Shown: positions 1-10,092, numbered from the stretch's first letter. The stretch is DNA of 64,000 bases from Mycolicibacterium crocinum (GCF_022370635.2 NZ_CP092362.2:5766001-5830000), one strand, 5' to 3'. The notes: generated by a model from the sequence alone, not told the origin. Program-made: numbers and translations.

Positions 1-119
1 AGGGTGTCCTGGGAGAAGTCTTCGTAGACCTCTTTCCAGTCCTTGAGGCGCAGATCCACCGGACGGCGGGCCGGCGTCTCACGGTGGGTGATCTTCAGGA
101 AGCCACTCGGATCAGCCAT
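1..119 (-). CDS. gltD: Glutamate synthase small subunit (N-terminal part, cut by window edge)
   Basis: This is the start of the NADPH-dependent small subunit of glutamate synthase. It supplies electrons through FAD and 4Fe-4S clusters to GltB, so that 2-oxoglutarate and glutamine give two glutamates. Only the first 39 residues are present. They begin [14 protein letters not shown] and continue with [16 protein letters not shown], the usual GltD opening. The ATG overlaps the gltB stop by 8 bases, so the pair is translationally coupled in the common gltB-gltD order. The catalytic NADPH/FAD region lies outside the window. Confidence 0.9.
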   Translation of the reverse strand, partial: MADPSGFLKITHRETPARRPVDLRLKDWKEVYEDFSQDT

Positions 120-3100
120 GAGCGGCCGCCATGATCGCCTTGTCGACGTCCTCGCCGGCGGCCTCGGCCTCGGCGATCGCCTGCAGCACGGCCTTGTAGT
201 CGCGCGGCATCACTTTCACGAAATTACCTACCTGTCCGGACCAGTCAGCCAAGATGCGCTGGCCCACAACCGAATCGGTGGCGTCCACATGCGCGACGAT
301 GATGTCGCGCAGCCACTCGAGGTCGGCATTGTCGAACTCGTCGATGTCGACCATCTCGGTGTTGAGATTGGCCGGCAGCTTGCCGTCCGGGTCGTAGACG
401 TAGGCGATACCACCGGACATACCCGCCGCGAAGTTGCGGCCGGTCTCGCCGAGAATCACCACTCGTCCACCGGTCATGTACTCGCAGCCGTGGTCACCGA
501 CGCCCTCGACGACGGCGTGCGCACCGGAGTTGCGCACCGCGAACCGCTCGCCCACCGTGCCGCGGATGAACGCGGTACCGCTGGTGGCGCCGAACAAAAT
601 CACGTTGCCGCCGATGATGTTGGCTTCGGCGACATAGTCTTCCGGTGCCTTGTCCGACGGCCGCAGCACGAGCCGCCCGCCGGATAGCCCCTTGCCGACG
701 TAGTCGTTGGCGTCGCCGTAGACCCGCAGCGTGACACCCTTGGGCACGAACGCGCCGAAGCTGTTGCCCGCCGAGCCGTCGAACGTAATATCGATGGTGC
801 CGTCCGGAAGACCGTTGGCGCCATAGGCTTTCGTCAACTCGTGGCCGAGCATCGTGCCGACGGTGCGGTTGGTGTTGGCGATCGTCGTCGAGAACCGGAC
901 CGGGGTGCCTGAATCCAGCGCCTCCCGGCTCATCACGATCAGCTGCTGATCCAGAGCCTTGTCCAGACCGTGGTCCTGGCGCGAGCTGCAGTACAGATCC
1001 TGGTTCATGAACGCCGAATCCGGCTCGTGCAGCACCGGAGTCAGGTCCAGCTTGTGGGCCTTCCAATGCTCGGCCGCCTGCGCGGTGTCGAGCGCGTTGA
1101 CCTGGCCGACCATCTCGTTGACGGTGCGGAACCCCAGCTGCGCCATCAACTCGCGGACCTCTTCGGCGATGAACATGAAGAAGTTCTCCACGAATTCTGG
1201 CTTGCCCTCGAAGCGCTGACGCAGCACCGGGTTCTGGGTGGCCACGCCCACCGGGCAGGTGTCGAGGTGGCAGACCCGCATCATGATGCAGCCCGACACC
1301 ACCAGCGGTGCGGTGGCGAAGCCGTACTCCTCGGCGCCCAGCAGCGCTGCGATGACCACGTCGCGGCCGGTCTTGAGCTGGCCGTCGACCTGCACCACGA
1401 TCCGGTCGCGCAAACCGTTGAGCAGCAAGGTCTGCTGGGTCTCGGCCAGGCCGAGCTCCCACGGCGCACCCGCGTGCTTCTGAGAGGTCAGCGGCGTCGC
1501 ACCGGTGCCCCCGTCATGGCCGGAGATCAGCACGACGTCGGCGTGTGCCTTGGAGACGCCCGCCGCGACGGTGCCAACGCCGTTCTCGCTCACCAGCTTC
1601 ACGTGTACGCGTGCCTGCGGGTTGGCGTTCTTCAGGTCGTGGATCAGCTGCGCCAGATCCTCGATCGAGTAGATGTCGTGGTGCGGCGGCGGCGAGATCA
1701 GCCCGACGCCGGGCGTGGAGTGCCGCACCTCGGCCACCCACGGGTACACCTTGTGGCCCGGAAGTTGGCCGCCCTCACCGGGTTTGGCGCCCTGGGCCAT
1801 CTTGATCTGGATGTCGGTGCAGTTGGTCAGGTAGTGCGACGTCACACCGAAGCGACCGGAGGCCACCTGCTTGATGGCACTGCGGCGCCAGTCACCGTTG
1901 GGCTCGCGCTCGAAGCGGCTGACAGCCTCGCCGCCCTCACCCGAGTTCGACCGTCCACCGAGGCGGTTCATCGCGATCGCCAACGTCTCGTGCGCCTCGG
2001 CCGAGATCGAGCCGTAGCTCATGGCACCGGTGGAGAACCGCTTGACGATCTCGCTGGCCGGCTCGACTTCCTCGATCGGGATCGACGGCCGCACACCGTC
2101 TTTGAACTTCAGCAGACCGCGCAGCGAGGCCATCCGCTCGCTCTGGTCGTCGACGAGCTGGGTGTACTCCTTGAACACCTTGTACTGCCCGGTGCGGGTG
2201 GAGTGCTGCAGCTTGAACACCGTGTCCGGGTTGAACAGGTGGTATTCGCCCTCGCGGCGCCACTGGTATTCGCCGCCGACCTCGAGCTCGCGGTGGGCGC
2301 GCTCGTCGGGGCGATCCAGGTAGGCCAGCTGGTGGCGGGTGGCCACGTCGGAGGCGATGTCGTCGAGATCGATTCCGCCGACCGGGCAGCTCAGACCGGT
2401 GAAGTACTCGTCGAGCACCTTCTGGGAGATGCCGATCGCCTGGTACAGCTGCGAGCCGGTGTAGGAGGCCAGCGTGGAGATGCCCATCTTCGACATCACC
2501 TTCAGCACGCCCTTGCCTGCGGCCTTGATGTAGTTCTGCAGCGCCTTCTCACGGCTGATGCCCTCGATCACCCCGCGGCCGATCATGTCGTCGATCGACT
2601 CGAACGCCATGTAGGGGTTGATGGCTGCCGCACCGAAGCTGACCAGCGCCGCCATGTGATGCACCTCGCGGGCGTCGCCGGCCTCGACGACCAGGCCGAC
2701 CTGGGTGCGGGCCCGGGTGCGGACGAGGTGGTGATGGATGGCCGCCACCGACAGCAGCGACGGGATCGGCGCCAGGTTCTCGTTGGACTCGCGGTCGGAG
2801 ATGATCAGGATCCGGGCACCGTCGGCGATCGCCTTCGACGCCGCGTCGCGGATGTCGTCCAGCGCACGGCGCAGGCCCTCCCCACCCTTGGCGACGGGAT
2901 ACAGACATCGGATGACCGCCGAGCGCATGCCGTGCTTGCGGCCGCGCACGGTGTCGTCCGGGTTGAGGTTGATCAGCTTGGCCAGTTCATGGTTGCGCAG
3001 GATGGGCTGGCTCAGCCCGATCTGGTGGCACGACTCCGGGGTCGGGTTGAGCAGGTCGCCCTCCGGCCCGACGGTGCCCTGCAGGCTGGTCACCACCTCT

Positions 3101-4686
3101 TCGCGGATGGCGTCCAGCGGTGGATTGGTCACCTGAGCGAACAGCTGCTGGAAGTAGTCGAACAGCATCCGCGGCCGCGACGAGAGCACCGCGATCGGGG
3201 TGTCGGTGCCCATCGAGCCCAGCGGCTCCGCGCCGGTGCGCGCCATCGGCGCGACCAGCAGGTTGAGCTCCTCGTAGGTGTAGCCGAACGCCTGCTGGCG
3301 CAGCACCACGCGGTGGTGCGGCATCCGCACGTACGGGCCCTGCGGCAGATCGTCGAGGTGGAACTGCTGGTCGTCCAGCCACTCCTGGTACGGCTCGGCT
3401 GAGGCCAGCTCGGCCTTGATCTCCTCGTCGGAGACGATGCGGCCCTGGGCGGTGTCGACCAGGAACATGCGGCCGGGCTGCAGGCGCATGCGCTTGACGA
3501 CCGTGGACGGGTCGAGATCCAGCACGCCGGCTTCCGAGGCCATCACCACGAGGCCGTCCTCGGTGACCCAGATGCGCGACGGACGCAGGCCGTTGCGGTC
3601 GAGCACGGCGCCGACGACGGTGCCGTCGGAGAAGCAGACCGAGGCCGGTCCGTCCCACGGCTCCATGAGCGAGCCGTGGTACTGGTAGAACGCCCGCCGG
3701 GCGGGATCCATCGACTCGTTGCGCTCCCAGGCCTCGGGGATCATCATCAGCACCGCGTGCGCGAGGCTGCGCCCGCCGAGGTGCAGCAGCTCGAGCACCT
3801 CGTCGAAGCGGGCGGTGTCCGAAGCGCCGGGGGTGCAGACCGGGAAGACCTTCTCGACGTCGGTGCCGAAGATGTCGGTTTTGATGAGCGCCTCACGTGC
3901 GCGCATCCAGTTCTCGTTACCGGTGACGGTGTTGATCTCGCCGTTGTGGGCGACCCGGCGGAACGGGTGGGCCAGCGGCCACGACGGGAACGTGTTGGTG
4001 GAGAAGCGCGAGTGCACGATGCCCAGCGCGCTTTCCAGGCGGTCGTCCTGCAGATCCAGGTAGAACGCCTTGAGCTGCGGAGTGGTCAGCATGCCCTTGT
4101 AGACGAACGTCTGCCCGGAAAGGCTTGGGAAGTAGACGGTTTCACGACCTGGGCCATCCTGGCCGGGGCCTTTGTTGCCCAGCTCGTGCTCGGCGCGCTT
4201 GCGGATCACGTAGGCCTTGCGCTCCAGCTCGATACCGGAGGCGCCGCCGATGAACACCTGGCGGAAGGTCGGCATGGCGTCGCGGGACAGCGCACCCAGC
4301 GACGAGTCGTCGGTGGGGACGTCGCGCCAGCCGATGACCTCGAGGCCCTCGGCCTCAACGATCTTCTCGACGCCCTCGCACGCGGTCAACGCGTCGCGCG
4401 AGGACTGCGGTAGGAACGCGATGCCGGTGGCGTAGGAACCTTCTTCCGGCAGGTCGAAGTCGACAACGGCGCGCAGGAAGCTATCGGGAACCTGCAGCAG
4501 GATGCCCGCGCCGTCACCGCTGTGCGGCTCGGCACCGGCGGCGCCGCGGTGCTCGAGGTTCAGCAGCGCGGTGATCGCCTTGTCCACGATGTCGCGGCTC
4601 CGACGGCCGTGCATGTCCACCACCATGGCGACACCACATGAGTCATGCTCAAATGCGGGGTTGTACAGCCCGACACTCCTGGGCAT
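112..4686 (-). CDS. gltB: Glutamate synthase large subunit
   Basis: Large subunit of NADPH glutamate synthase, about 1524 residues, the normal family length. Cys17 (in [11 protein letters not shown]) is the class II amidotransferase nucleophile exposed after propeptide removal. It is followed by the glutaminase domain, the FMN synthase domain and a C-terminal GXGXG beta-helix. The 3Fe-4S cysteines are in [15 protein letters not shown] at about residue 1133. The ATG at 4686 is preferred: it gives the short N-terminus ([10 protein letters not shown]) remembered for mycobacterial GltB, and an AAGGG lies 12 bases upstream. A GTG at 4704 would add six residues. It is the first gene of a gltB-gltD operon, and the upstream region carries an iron-box-like sequence. 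Confidence 0.97.
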   Translation of the reverse strand: MPRSVGLYNPAFEHDSCGVAMVVDMHGRRSRDIVDKAITALLNLEHRGAAGAEPHSGDGAGILLQVPDSFLRAVVDFDLPEEGSYATGIAFLPQSSRDALTACEGVEKIVEAEGLEVIGWRDVPTDDSSLGALSRDAMPTFRQVFIGGASGIELERKAYVIRKRAEHELGNKGPGQDGPGRETVYFPSLSGQTFVYKGMLTTPQLKAFYLDLQDDRLESALGIVHSRFSTNTFPSWPLAHPFRRVAHNGEINTVTGNENWMRAREALIKTDIFGTDVEKVFPVCTPGASDTARFDEVLELLHLGGRSLAHAVLMMIPEAWERNESMDPARRAFYQYHGSLMEPWDGPASVCFSDGTVVGAVLDRNGLRPSRIWVTEDGLVVMASEAGVLDLDPSTVVKRMRLQPGRMFLVDTAQGRIVSDEEIKAELASAEPYQEWLDDQQFHLDDLPQGPYVRMPHHRVVLRQQAFGYTYEELNLLVAPMARTGAEPLGSMGTDTPIAVLSSRPRMLFDYFQQLFAQVTNPPLDAIREEVVTSLQGTVGPEGDLLNPTPESCHQIGLSQPILRNHELAKLINLNPDDTVRGRKHGMRSAVIRCLYPVAKGGEGLRRALDDIRDAASKAIADGARILIISDRESNENLAPIPSLLSVAAIHHHLVRTRARTQVGLVVEAGDAREVHHMAALVSFGAAAINPYMAFESIDDMIGRGVIEGISREKALQNYIKAAGKGVLKVMSKMGISTLASYTGSQLYQAIGISQKVLDEYFTGLSCPVGGIDLDDIASDVATRHQLAYLDRPDERAHRELEVGGEYQWRREGEYHLFNPDTVFKLQHSTRTGQYKVFKEYTQLVDDQSERMASLRGLLKFKDGVRPSIPIEEVEPASEIVKRFSTGAMSYGSISAEAHETLAIAMNRLGGRSNSGEGGEAVSRFEREPNGDWRRSAIKQVASGRFGVTSHYLTNCTDIQIKMAQGAKPGEGGQLPGHKVYPWVAEVRHSTPGVGLISPPPHHDIYSIEDLAQLIHDLKNANPQARVHVKLVSENGVGTVAAGVSKAHADVVLISGHDGGTGATPLTSQKHAGAPWELGLAETQQTLLLNGLRDRIVVQVDGQLKTGRDVVIAALLGAEEYGFATAPLVVSGCIMMRVCHLDTCPVGVATQNPVLRQRFEGKPEFVENFFMFIAEEVRELMAQLGFRTVNEMVGQVNALDTAQAAEHWKAHKLDLTPVLHEPDSAFMNQDLYCSSRQDHGLDKALDQQLIVMSREALDSGTPVRFSTTIANTNRTVGTMLGHELTKAYGANGLPDGTIDITFDGSAGNSFGAFVPKGVTLRVYGDANDYVGKGLSGGRLVLRPSDKAPEDYVAEANIIGGNVILFGATSGTAFIRGTVGERFAVRNSGAHAVVEGVGDHGCEYMTGGRVVILGETGRNFAAGMSGGIAYVYDPDGKLPANLNTEMVDIDEFDNADLEWLRDIIVAHVDATDSVVGQRILADWSGQVGNFVKVMPRDYKAVLQAIAEAEAAGEDVDKAIMAAAHG

Positions 4687-5219
4687 TCGCACCTGACCCT
4701 TCACAAGCTTTTATGCGCGGTGGTTCGTCGACGTCACCGCGCCCCGCCAGGGATTCCTCCGTGCGTCACTGAACGGGGCTCCACTGTGGTGTCAACAAGT
4801 CGTAAAACGATATGCCAAACCCCGCCTGACATGCCAACTTAGTATAGGCTAACTCGGTTGCTCTCTTCCCTCTGCTGAAGCCGCCGTCGATGGGTGCCTC
4901 AAGCTACGGAATCCGTTGTCCTAGGGATACTTTGGGGAGCTGATCCGCGGTTTGGACACCGGGGCACGGGCGGGCTGCTCCGTTAACCGCCCCGGCAGTT
5001 GTTTGCTGAGGGCGTAGGTTGCCGGCCCATGGGATGGGGCACAGCTCACATCGGTAGTCGTCACTGCCATCGGGGGGCTCACCACAGCCCGAGCCGAGAC
5101 TTTGCGCAAACTCTGGTCGGATTCTTAGCTTTTCTCGCCCAAACCGCCAAATCGCAGGAAAAGCCCGGGTGAGGACCGGCAAAACGTCGATCTCGGGAGG
5201 ACCAGCGATACTGAACACG
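4687..5219. other. Intergenic region between gltB and the MinD-like ATPase gene
   Basis: A 533-base divergent intergenic stretch. No convincing coding region was found; the open frames inside lack composition and motifs of real proteins. The part near 4835-4860 holds a likely gltB promoter and an iron-box-like sequence (listed separately). The half nearer the ATPase gene has a GGGAGG at 5195-5200. That is 19 bases before the ATG at 5220 but 10 bases before an in-frame CTG at 5211, so the ATPase start is not fully settled. Confidence 0.6.
4839..4857 (-). promoter_or_regulatory. IdeR/DtxR iron-box-like sequence over a putative gltB promoter
   Basis: TTAGTATAGGCTAACTCGG matches 13 of 19 positions of the mycobacterial iron box TTAGGTTAGGCTAACCTAA; the inner run TAGGCTAAC is exact. 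On the minus strand the same bases contain TATACT (4846 to 4841), a good -10 hexamer pointing at gltB, with a leader of roughly 130-150 bases. Binding would block that promoter. One half of the box is poor, so IdeR control is a hypothesis. Confidence 0.4.
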
Positions 5220-6269
5220 ATGACCGACCGCGACGACTACCGATACCGGCAGAGCCCGCCCCCGCCGGGGTACGGCGGCCCGCCCACCGAGCGGCTGCCC
5301 CGCATCGAGGTCCCGACGCCGCCGATGCCGCAGACGCCGTATCCCCCGCTGCCGGCTCCCGCTCCTGCGCGGGCCCCGAAACCCAAGCCGACGCGGGGTT
5401 GGCGTCGCGGCGTGCACGCCGTGACGTTCGGGCTGGTGAACCCCGGCCCGTCGCGGGAAGACAAACGGCAGGCGGCGATGGAGGCCATGGTGGCCGCCCC
5501 GCTGCGCGGGCACTACAAGATCGGCGTGCTGGGCAAGGGCGGTGTCGGCAAGACGACGGTGTCGGCCAGCGTCGGGTGCGTGCTGGCCGAGTTGCGCCGC
5601 GGAGACCGGGTCGTGGCGGTGGACGCCGATACCGCGTTCGGCCGGTTGGGCAGCCGGATCGATCCGCGCGCCGACGGCTCCTACTGGGAGCTGGCCAAGA
5701 ACAAAAACCTCCAGTCCTTCGCCGAGGTCCTCACCAGAATGGGCAGCAACTCCTCGGGATTGTTCGTGCTGGCCGGCGAGAACGGCAGCCGGCGCGGGAT
5801 TCTCGATCCGGCGATCTACCGCGAAGCCACCATGCGCTTGGACCGGCACTTCACGATCTCGATCGTCGACTGCGGTTCGACGATGGACGCCCCGGTCACC
5901 CAGGAGGCCATGCGGGACATGGACGCGCTGATCGTCGTGTCTTCGCCGTGGCCCGATGGGGCGTCGGCGGCCGCGCAGACCATGGAATGGCTTGCTGCCC
6001 ATGGCAAGACCGGACTGATGCAGCGTTCGGTGATCGTGCTCAACGACTCCGACGGCCATTCCGACAAGAAGACCCGCGGGGTGCTGGCCGACCAGTTCCG
6101 CTCCCGTCGGCAGGCGGTGGTGGAGGTGCCGTTCGATCCGGGTCTGCGGCCGGGCGGTGTCATCAACAACACGGGCGAGATGTCGCTGCCGACCCGCCGC
6201 GCATTCGTCGAAGTGGCAGCGGTCATTTCGCAGTTCTTGGCGACCGTCCCGGCCCGTGGACCCCGTTAG
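5220..6269 (+). CDS. MinD/ParA-like ATPase, ESX-associated (Rv3860/EspI-like)
   Basis: A 349-residue cytoplasmic P-loop ATPase. Residues 1-75 are a proline-rich low-complexity tail, followed by a MinD/ParA domain. The deviant Walker A is GKGGVGKTT near residue 105, and VVAVDADTAFGRLG and SIVDCGSTMD carry the switch and Walker B-like acidic residues. Mycobacterial ESX loci encode such Pro-rich MinD-like proteins (EspI, Rv3888c). In M. tuberculosis, as remembered, Rv3860 of this type sits beside gltB in the same orientation, so this is probably its orthologue. It overlaps the kinase gene by 14 bases. Its job is unknown; a regulatory or partitioning role in ESX assembly is inference. The start could be the CTG at 5211. 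Confidence 0.8.
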   Translation: MTDRDDYRYRQSPPPPGYGGPPTERLPRIEVPTPPMPQTPYPPLPAPAPARAPKPKPTRGWRRGVHAVTFGLVNPGPSREDKRQAAMEAMVAAPLRGHYKIGVLGKGGVGKTTVSASVGCVLAELRRGDRVVAVDADTAFGRLGSRIDPRADGSYWELAKNKNLQSFAEVLTRMGSNSSGLFVLAGENGSRRGILDPAIYREATMRLDRHFTISIVDCGSTMDAPVTQEAMRDMDALIVVSSPWPDGASAAAQTMEWLAAHGKTGLMQRSVIVLNDSDGHSDKKTRGVLADQFRSRRQAVVEVPFDPGLRPGGVINNTGEMSLPTRRAFVEVAAVISQFLATVPARGPR

Positions 6270-7053
6270 CATCGACGGATACGTCATCGAGTCGGTGCTC
6301 GGCACCGGCGGCACGGGCACGGTCTACCTGGCCCGCCACGAAAGAGTGCTGGTCGCGCTCAAGGTACTCACTGCCGAATGCCCCGCCCCGTTGCGTCACC
6401 CGCATATTGCGCAGGTTTACGAGGCGGGGCGGTTGCCGGACGGAAGGCACTGGCTGGCAATGCAATACCTCGCCGGTGGGGACGCCGACAGCGAGCTGCG
6501 GGCCGGCCGGATGTCACCGGCACGGGCGGTGCAGATCATCGCCGATGTCGCCGCAGCACTCGACTTCGCGCACGACCGAGATGTCGTGCACGGTGACGTC
6601 AAGCCGTCGAACTTTCTGCTGGCCGAGGACGGCCGTGCAGTGCTAACCGACTTCTGCACGAGTCCATTCGAGCGCGAGGGCATGGTGCTGACGTCGGCCG
6701 CCTTCGCGTCGCCGGAGATGTTGCGCGGCGGCCCGGTTGACGCACGGGCCGACGTATATTCATTGGGCTGCTCGCTGTTTCGGCTGCTGACCGGCAAGCC
6801 ACCGTTCTTCGACGCCGGCTCCAAGGACGAGGTGGTGCAGGCTCACCTGCATCGCGAACCTCCGCGGCCTACCCAGTTCGCGCCGTGGTTGCCTTCGGCG
6901 ATGGACGACGTCGTAGCCACGGCGCTGTGCAAGGACCCGGGCGGGCGCTACCCGAGCGCGGGCGAGCTGGCACGTGCCGCCACGGCGGCGCTACACGTTA
7001 AAGCTCCACCGGCACACGCTTTTCCGCGCACGCATCCGCCACCGCGGCAATGA
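6256..7053 (+). CDS. Degenerate Ser/Thr protein kinase (probable pseudokinase)
   Basis: A 265-residue protein made almost only of a kinase fold, with no transmembrane or extracellular part. Present: the glycine loop GTGGTGTVYLA (16-26), the VALK lysine (Lys36), the catalytic loop HGDVKPSN (112-119) and a SPEML/DVYSLG region. Unusual: only about ten residues separate VALKVL from RHPHIAQVYE, so the alpha-C helix with its Lys-partner glutamate is missing. HRD is HGD, DFG is DFC (132-134), and APE is SPE. Loss of these elements suggests weak or absent phosphotransfer. Translation probably starts at the GTG inside the ATPase gene's end, which links the two products. Its 3' end overlaps the opposing eccC-eccA gene by 56 bases. 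Confidence 0.8.
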   Translation: MDPVSIDGYVIESVLGTGGTGTVYLARHERVLVALKVLTAECPAPLRHPHIAQVYEAGRLPDGRHWLAMQYLAGGDADSELRAGRMSPARAVQIIADVAAALDFAHDRDVVHGDVKPSNFLLAEDGRAVLTDFCTSPFEREGMVLTSAAFASPEMLRGGPVDARADVYSLGCSLFRLLTGKPPFFDAGSKDEVVQAHLHREPPRPTQFAPWLPSAMDDVVATALCKDPGGRYPSAGELARAATAALHVKAPPAHAFPRTHPPPRQ

Positions 7054-8593
7054 GATCCTGCGTCCGTAGCGTCTCGAGGTCCTCGACCGTCACCGAACCG
7101 CGGCTGGTGCGGTTCTGCGCGGCGACCCGCGAGTCACGCAGTCGCTCGGCCCGTTCGACGACGTTACGGGCGAACCGGCCGTTCTGCATCACGTCGATAC
7201 CGTGGGTGCCGTCAGGCGCGAGGTAGGCACGCAGCTTGCGGCACGCGGCGTTCAGCGCATCCTGCGCGGCCGGTTCGATTACTGTGGCGCGCGGTCCGCC
7301 GTAGCGCACGGCGATCTCCACCAACTCGTCGGGACTGTAGGACTCGAACCTCAGCTTGCGGTTGAACCGTCCCGCCAAACCCGGGTTCACCGTGAGGAAT
7401 TCGTCGACTTCCTTCTCATAACCCGCGCCGATGAAGCAGAAGTCGAACCGGTGCACCTCCAGTGCGACGAGCAGCTGGTTCACCGCCTCCATGCCGATCA
7501 TGTCCGGCCGGCCGTCGTGATGGCGCTCCACCAGGGAATAGAACTCCCACTGCTCGGGGGTGCCGACGTTGTCGTCGACGATCACCCAGTGCGGACCGAG
7601 CGCGTTGCCGGAGGCCGCTTCCATAGGCGAGAGCATGGTCGTCGGACTGGAACCACTGGGCGGGGCCCACGGCCCGCGACCCTTGCGGTGCAGCTCGGAA
7701 TCGAGCGCGTCCTCGAGTTCGGTGGGCGAGGTGAAGACCAGCCGGCGCAGGCCGCACGCGTCGAACATCTCGTCGTGCTGATTGTGCGGCAACCACACCA
7801 GCCACGACCACAGTTCCGGGTGGCGGGTGACGACCATCAGCTTGATGTCGTTGGGGCTGTGATAGACCGCCAGCTCACACAGCACCGCCCGCATGAAGGA
7901 GTGCAGCTCCTCGGAATCGTCGCCGACGAAGCTGAATCCCGGACGCGAGCGCAGGCTCAGCACCTTGCCGATGCCGCGGATCTTGCTCTGCTCCAGGATG
8001 AAGTCCCGCAGCGCCCGACCGGTCACCGGTTCGAGCTCCTCGCCGACCGGTACCTCGGGCCACTGCAGGGAGACCGCGGAATCGGCGGCCGACTGAACCC
8101 CGATGCCGAGCCGCACGTCGAGGAAATCGGCGTCGGAAGGCCGACGCTCCCACATGCGGGGTCCGCCGATGACGGTGTCGAGCTCCTGCGGGTCACCGTG
8201 CACGAACAACTGGCTGCGACGCTGATCCTGGGCAGCGCGCTGCACCTCGTCGCGGTCGTCGTCGAGCTGGCGCAGGTACATCCGCCGCTGCTTTTCCTGC
8301 TCGCCCCAGCTGATTCGTCGACCGCGGCCGAGCCGGCCGCTGAACATCAGCGCGCCGAAGCCGACCAGACCGACCATCGGGAAGAAGCCGGACTGCAGCG
8401 ACCGGACACCGGAGGTGTACATCACGACGAGCGTGCCGATGATGCCGACCAGCAGCGCGGGCAGCGCGATCATCAACAGGATGTTGCGCGGCTCACGCTC
8501 GGGCAATGCCAGCGGCGGGGCGACGGCCACCCGCACCGGCGGCACGGGGGGCGTCGACTTACGTGCGCCGCGAACGAATCCTCTTTTCGACAC
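6998..8593 (-). CDS. EccC-EccA hybrid: ESX EccCa N-terminus fused to EccA C-terminus
   Basis: One open frame of 531 residues built from two ESX genes. Residues 1-348 match the EccC N-terminal region: two membrane helices (about 37-60 and 68-85), then the cytoplasmic stretch that normally precedes the first FtsK-type ATPase domain. From about residue 350 (EFYSLV, then GRPDMIGMEAVNQLL) it is the back of EccA: the AAA+ domain from the Walker B/sensor region, including NPGLAGRFNRKLRFESYSP, and the C-terminal helices with GIDVMQNGRFARNVVERAE. All EccC ATPase domains and the EccA Walker A are gone. A GTG follows GGGAGGA, 2 bases after the eccB stop. The order fits an ESX-2 locus (eccB2, eccC2 ... 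eccA2) collapsed by one in-frame deletion. The frame is intact, so it may still make a membrane protein. Confidence 0.85.
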   Translation of the reverse strand: MSKRGFVRGARKSTPPVPPVRVAVAPPLALPEREPRNILLMIALPALLVGIIGTLVVMYTSGVRSLQSGFFPMVGLVGFGALMFSGRLGRGRRISWGEQEKQRRMYLRQLDDDRDEVQRAAQDQRRSQLFVHGDPQELDTVIGGPRMWERRPSDADFLDVRLGIGVQSAADSAVSLQWPEVPVGEELEPVTGRALRDFILEQSKIRGIGKVLSLRSRPGFSFVGDDSEELHSFMRAVLCELAVYHSPNDIKLMVVTRHPELWSWLVWLPHNQHDEMFDACGLRRLVFTSPTELEDALDSELHRKGRGPWAPPSGSSPTTMLSPMEAASGNALGPHWVIVDDNVGTPEQWEFYSLVERHHDGRPDMIGMEAVNQLLVALEVHRFDFCFIGAGYEKEVDEFLTVNPGLAGRFNRKLRFESYSPDELVEIAVRYGGPRATVIEPAAQDALNAACRKLRAYLAPDGTHGIDVMQNGRFARNVVERAERLRDSRVAAQNRTSRGSVTVEDLETLRTQDLIAAVADACAEKRVPVEL

Positions 8594-8595
8594 CG

Positions 8596-10092
8596 CTATC
8601 CTCCCGCGTTCTGTTGGCCGGGTGCGGCCACTGGGGCCACCGCACCACCGGGATCGATGGTGTCGCGCGCCAGTAGTGCGGTCGCGCGGTTGATGGCCGG
8701 CCCGGCAGCGAACGTGCGCAAGATCGGCCACGGTGCCTGGACCGCCTGGCGCGGGTCCAGTCCGAGCGCCTGCAGCGTGCTCTGGTCCCACTCGACGCCA
8801 TACCGAACCCCTTGTGGCGAAACCCAATACAGGCTCTCGCGGGTGTCCGACGCGGCCGCGGCACTGGTGGATGCGACGAAGTTCGCAGACCCCGGCAGGA
8901 TCAGGGTCTGGTTGGCCTCGACGGAATCGGGATCGCGGCTGTCACGGACCAGCCGCACGATGTGCGAGTCCATGCCTTCCGGGCTCGGCAGGCCGCGCCC
9001 GCTGAAGAATGTCACCGTGGCCTGCCGGTCGGTGGTCTGCTTCTGCCAGCCCACACACGTCACCGGGTTGGCGTCGGTGTCGATGAAATCCAGCTTGCCG
9101 GTTGGATAGAAGTCGACGTTGAGCACCGACACCTGGGGAATGTCAACGAGCTTGTCGGGTGAGATCAACTGGGGCGTCGTCGAACCCTGACTGTTGGCGG
9201 TGCGCAACAGGTCGGCGACGAAGCCGGTGATCTTCTGCACACCGTCGGGAAGCAGCGCGTAGAAGCCGCTGACGTTTCCGCCTGAGTCCTTGGTCTCCAG
9301 GACACTGCCCACCACCGACCCCGCCAACAGCCGCGACGGGCTGCCGGCCTCCGGAATGACCGGCACGACAAGGGGTTCCGTCGCCGGCATCGCGTCGAAC
9401 AGGGCGTTGGAAATCTGGATGGGACGCGTCACGCCCGGGTCGAGCCCGAGATTGAAGGTGACCGAACGGTCGGCCGGGTCGATCTGGGTGCGCTGGCCGT
9501 TCCACACCAGATACGTGTTGGTGCCATGGGTGACCAGGACGGCCTGCGTCGGGCGAATGGGCTGGGCCCGTCCGCCACCGTAGATCTCACCGGCGATGGC
9601 GGTCACCATCGGCGGCTGGCCGCTGCCGCGTGCCGCCGCGGTGTCACACAACGACCATGCGGAGACCGGATTCGCCGATACGGTCAAATCGTCTGGTATG
9701 CCCGGGATCCCGATCATCGGTCCGGTCGGATACTTGGCGATCTCCTTGGCGTTCACCCACGTCGGCGTCGACGAGCTACCGGTCGCCAGTCGAGCCGAGG
9801 TCAGGTTCAGCGCCGGATACAACCGATTGTCGATCTTCGCGTAGAGCGCGCCGGTATCGCGGTTGCCGATGATGTTCGACTGGCCCACCAAGCCGGCCGG
9901 CTTCATGAAGTGCAGCAGCGCCATCCACCCGCAGCCGATCAGCACGAAGACGATCGACAGCGCGACGGCCGCCTGCTGCTTGCGGTCGTCGTGCTTCATC
10001 CGCACGGAGAAGCGAGTGATCGCCGCCCTCAGTCGGCGGTTGTAGAACAGGTGCCCGGAGTTCTGGTCCCGGTTGGACAGGTTCAGTGGCAC
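8596..10092 (-). CDS. eccB: ESX type VII secretion membrane protein EccB
   Basis: A 498-residue EccB, the ESX core component with a short cytoplasmic N-terminus, one membrane helix (about 40-62) and a large periplasmic domain. Family hallmarks seen: NSGHLFYNRRLRAAI near the start, LYPALNLTSARL, the SLCDTAA cysteine region, and SLYWVSPQGVRYGV near the end. The length is normal and there is no frameshift. The start is a GTG preceded by GGAGGG at 8 bases. It lies 32 bases after the YbaB-like gene and 2 bases before the eccC-eccA hybrid, so all three look co-transcribed. Next to the ESX-2-like hybrid it is best read as eccB2. No eccD, eccE, mycP, esx, PE or PPE genes are in the window. Confidence 0.93.
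   Translation of the reverse strand: MPLNLSNRDQNSGHLFYNRRLRAAITRFSVRMKHDDRKQQAAVALSIVFVLIGCGWMALLHFMKPAGLVGQSNIIGNRDTGALYAKIDNRLYPALNLTSARLATGSSSTPTWVNAKEIAKYPTGPMIGIPGIPDDLTVSANPVSAWSLCDTAAARGSGQPPMVTAIAGEIYGGGRAQPIRPTQAVLVTHGTNTYLVWNGQRTQIDPADRSVTFNLGLDPGVTRPIQISNALFDAMPATEPLVVPVIPEAGSPSRLLAGSVVGSVLETKDSGGNVSGFYALLPDGVQKITGFVADLLRTANSQGSTTPQLISPDKLVDIPQVSVLNVDFYPTGKLDFIDTDANPVTCVGWQKQTTDRQATVTFFSGRGLPSPEGMDSHIVRLVRDSRDPDSVEANQTLILPGSANFVASTSAAAASDTRESLYWVSPQGVRYGVEWDQSTLQALGLDPRQAVQAPWPILRTFAAGPAINRATALLARDTIDPGGAVAPVAAPGQQNAGG

Noticed and set aside
970-3402. An 810-residue open frame antisense to gltB
   Set aside because: It lies fully inside gltB, its Arg/His/Gly-rich translation has no domain, and such long antisense frames are common in high-GC DNA.
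4904-5218. A 104-residue minus-strand frame in the gltB-ATPase gap
   Set aside because: No ribosome site, no domain, and a composition unlike neighbouring proteins.
7202-9109. A 635-residue open frame antisense to eccC-eccA and eccB
   Set aside because: A composition shadow of two well-supported genes; no motif and no ribosome site.
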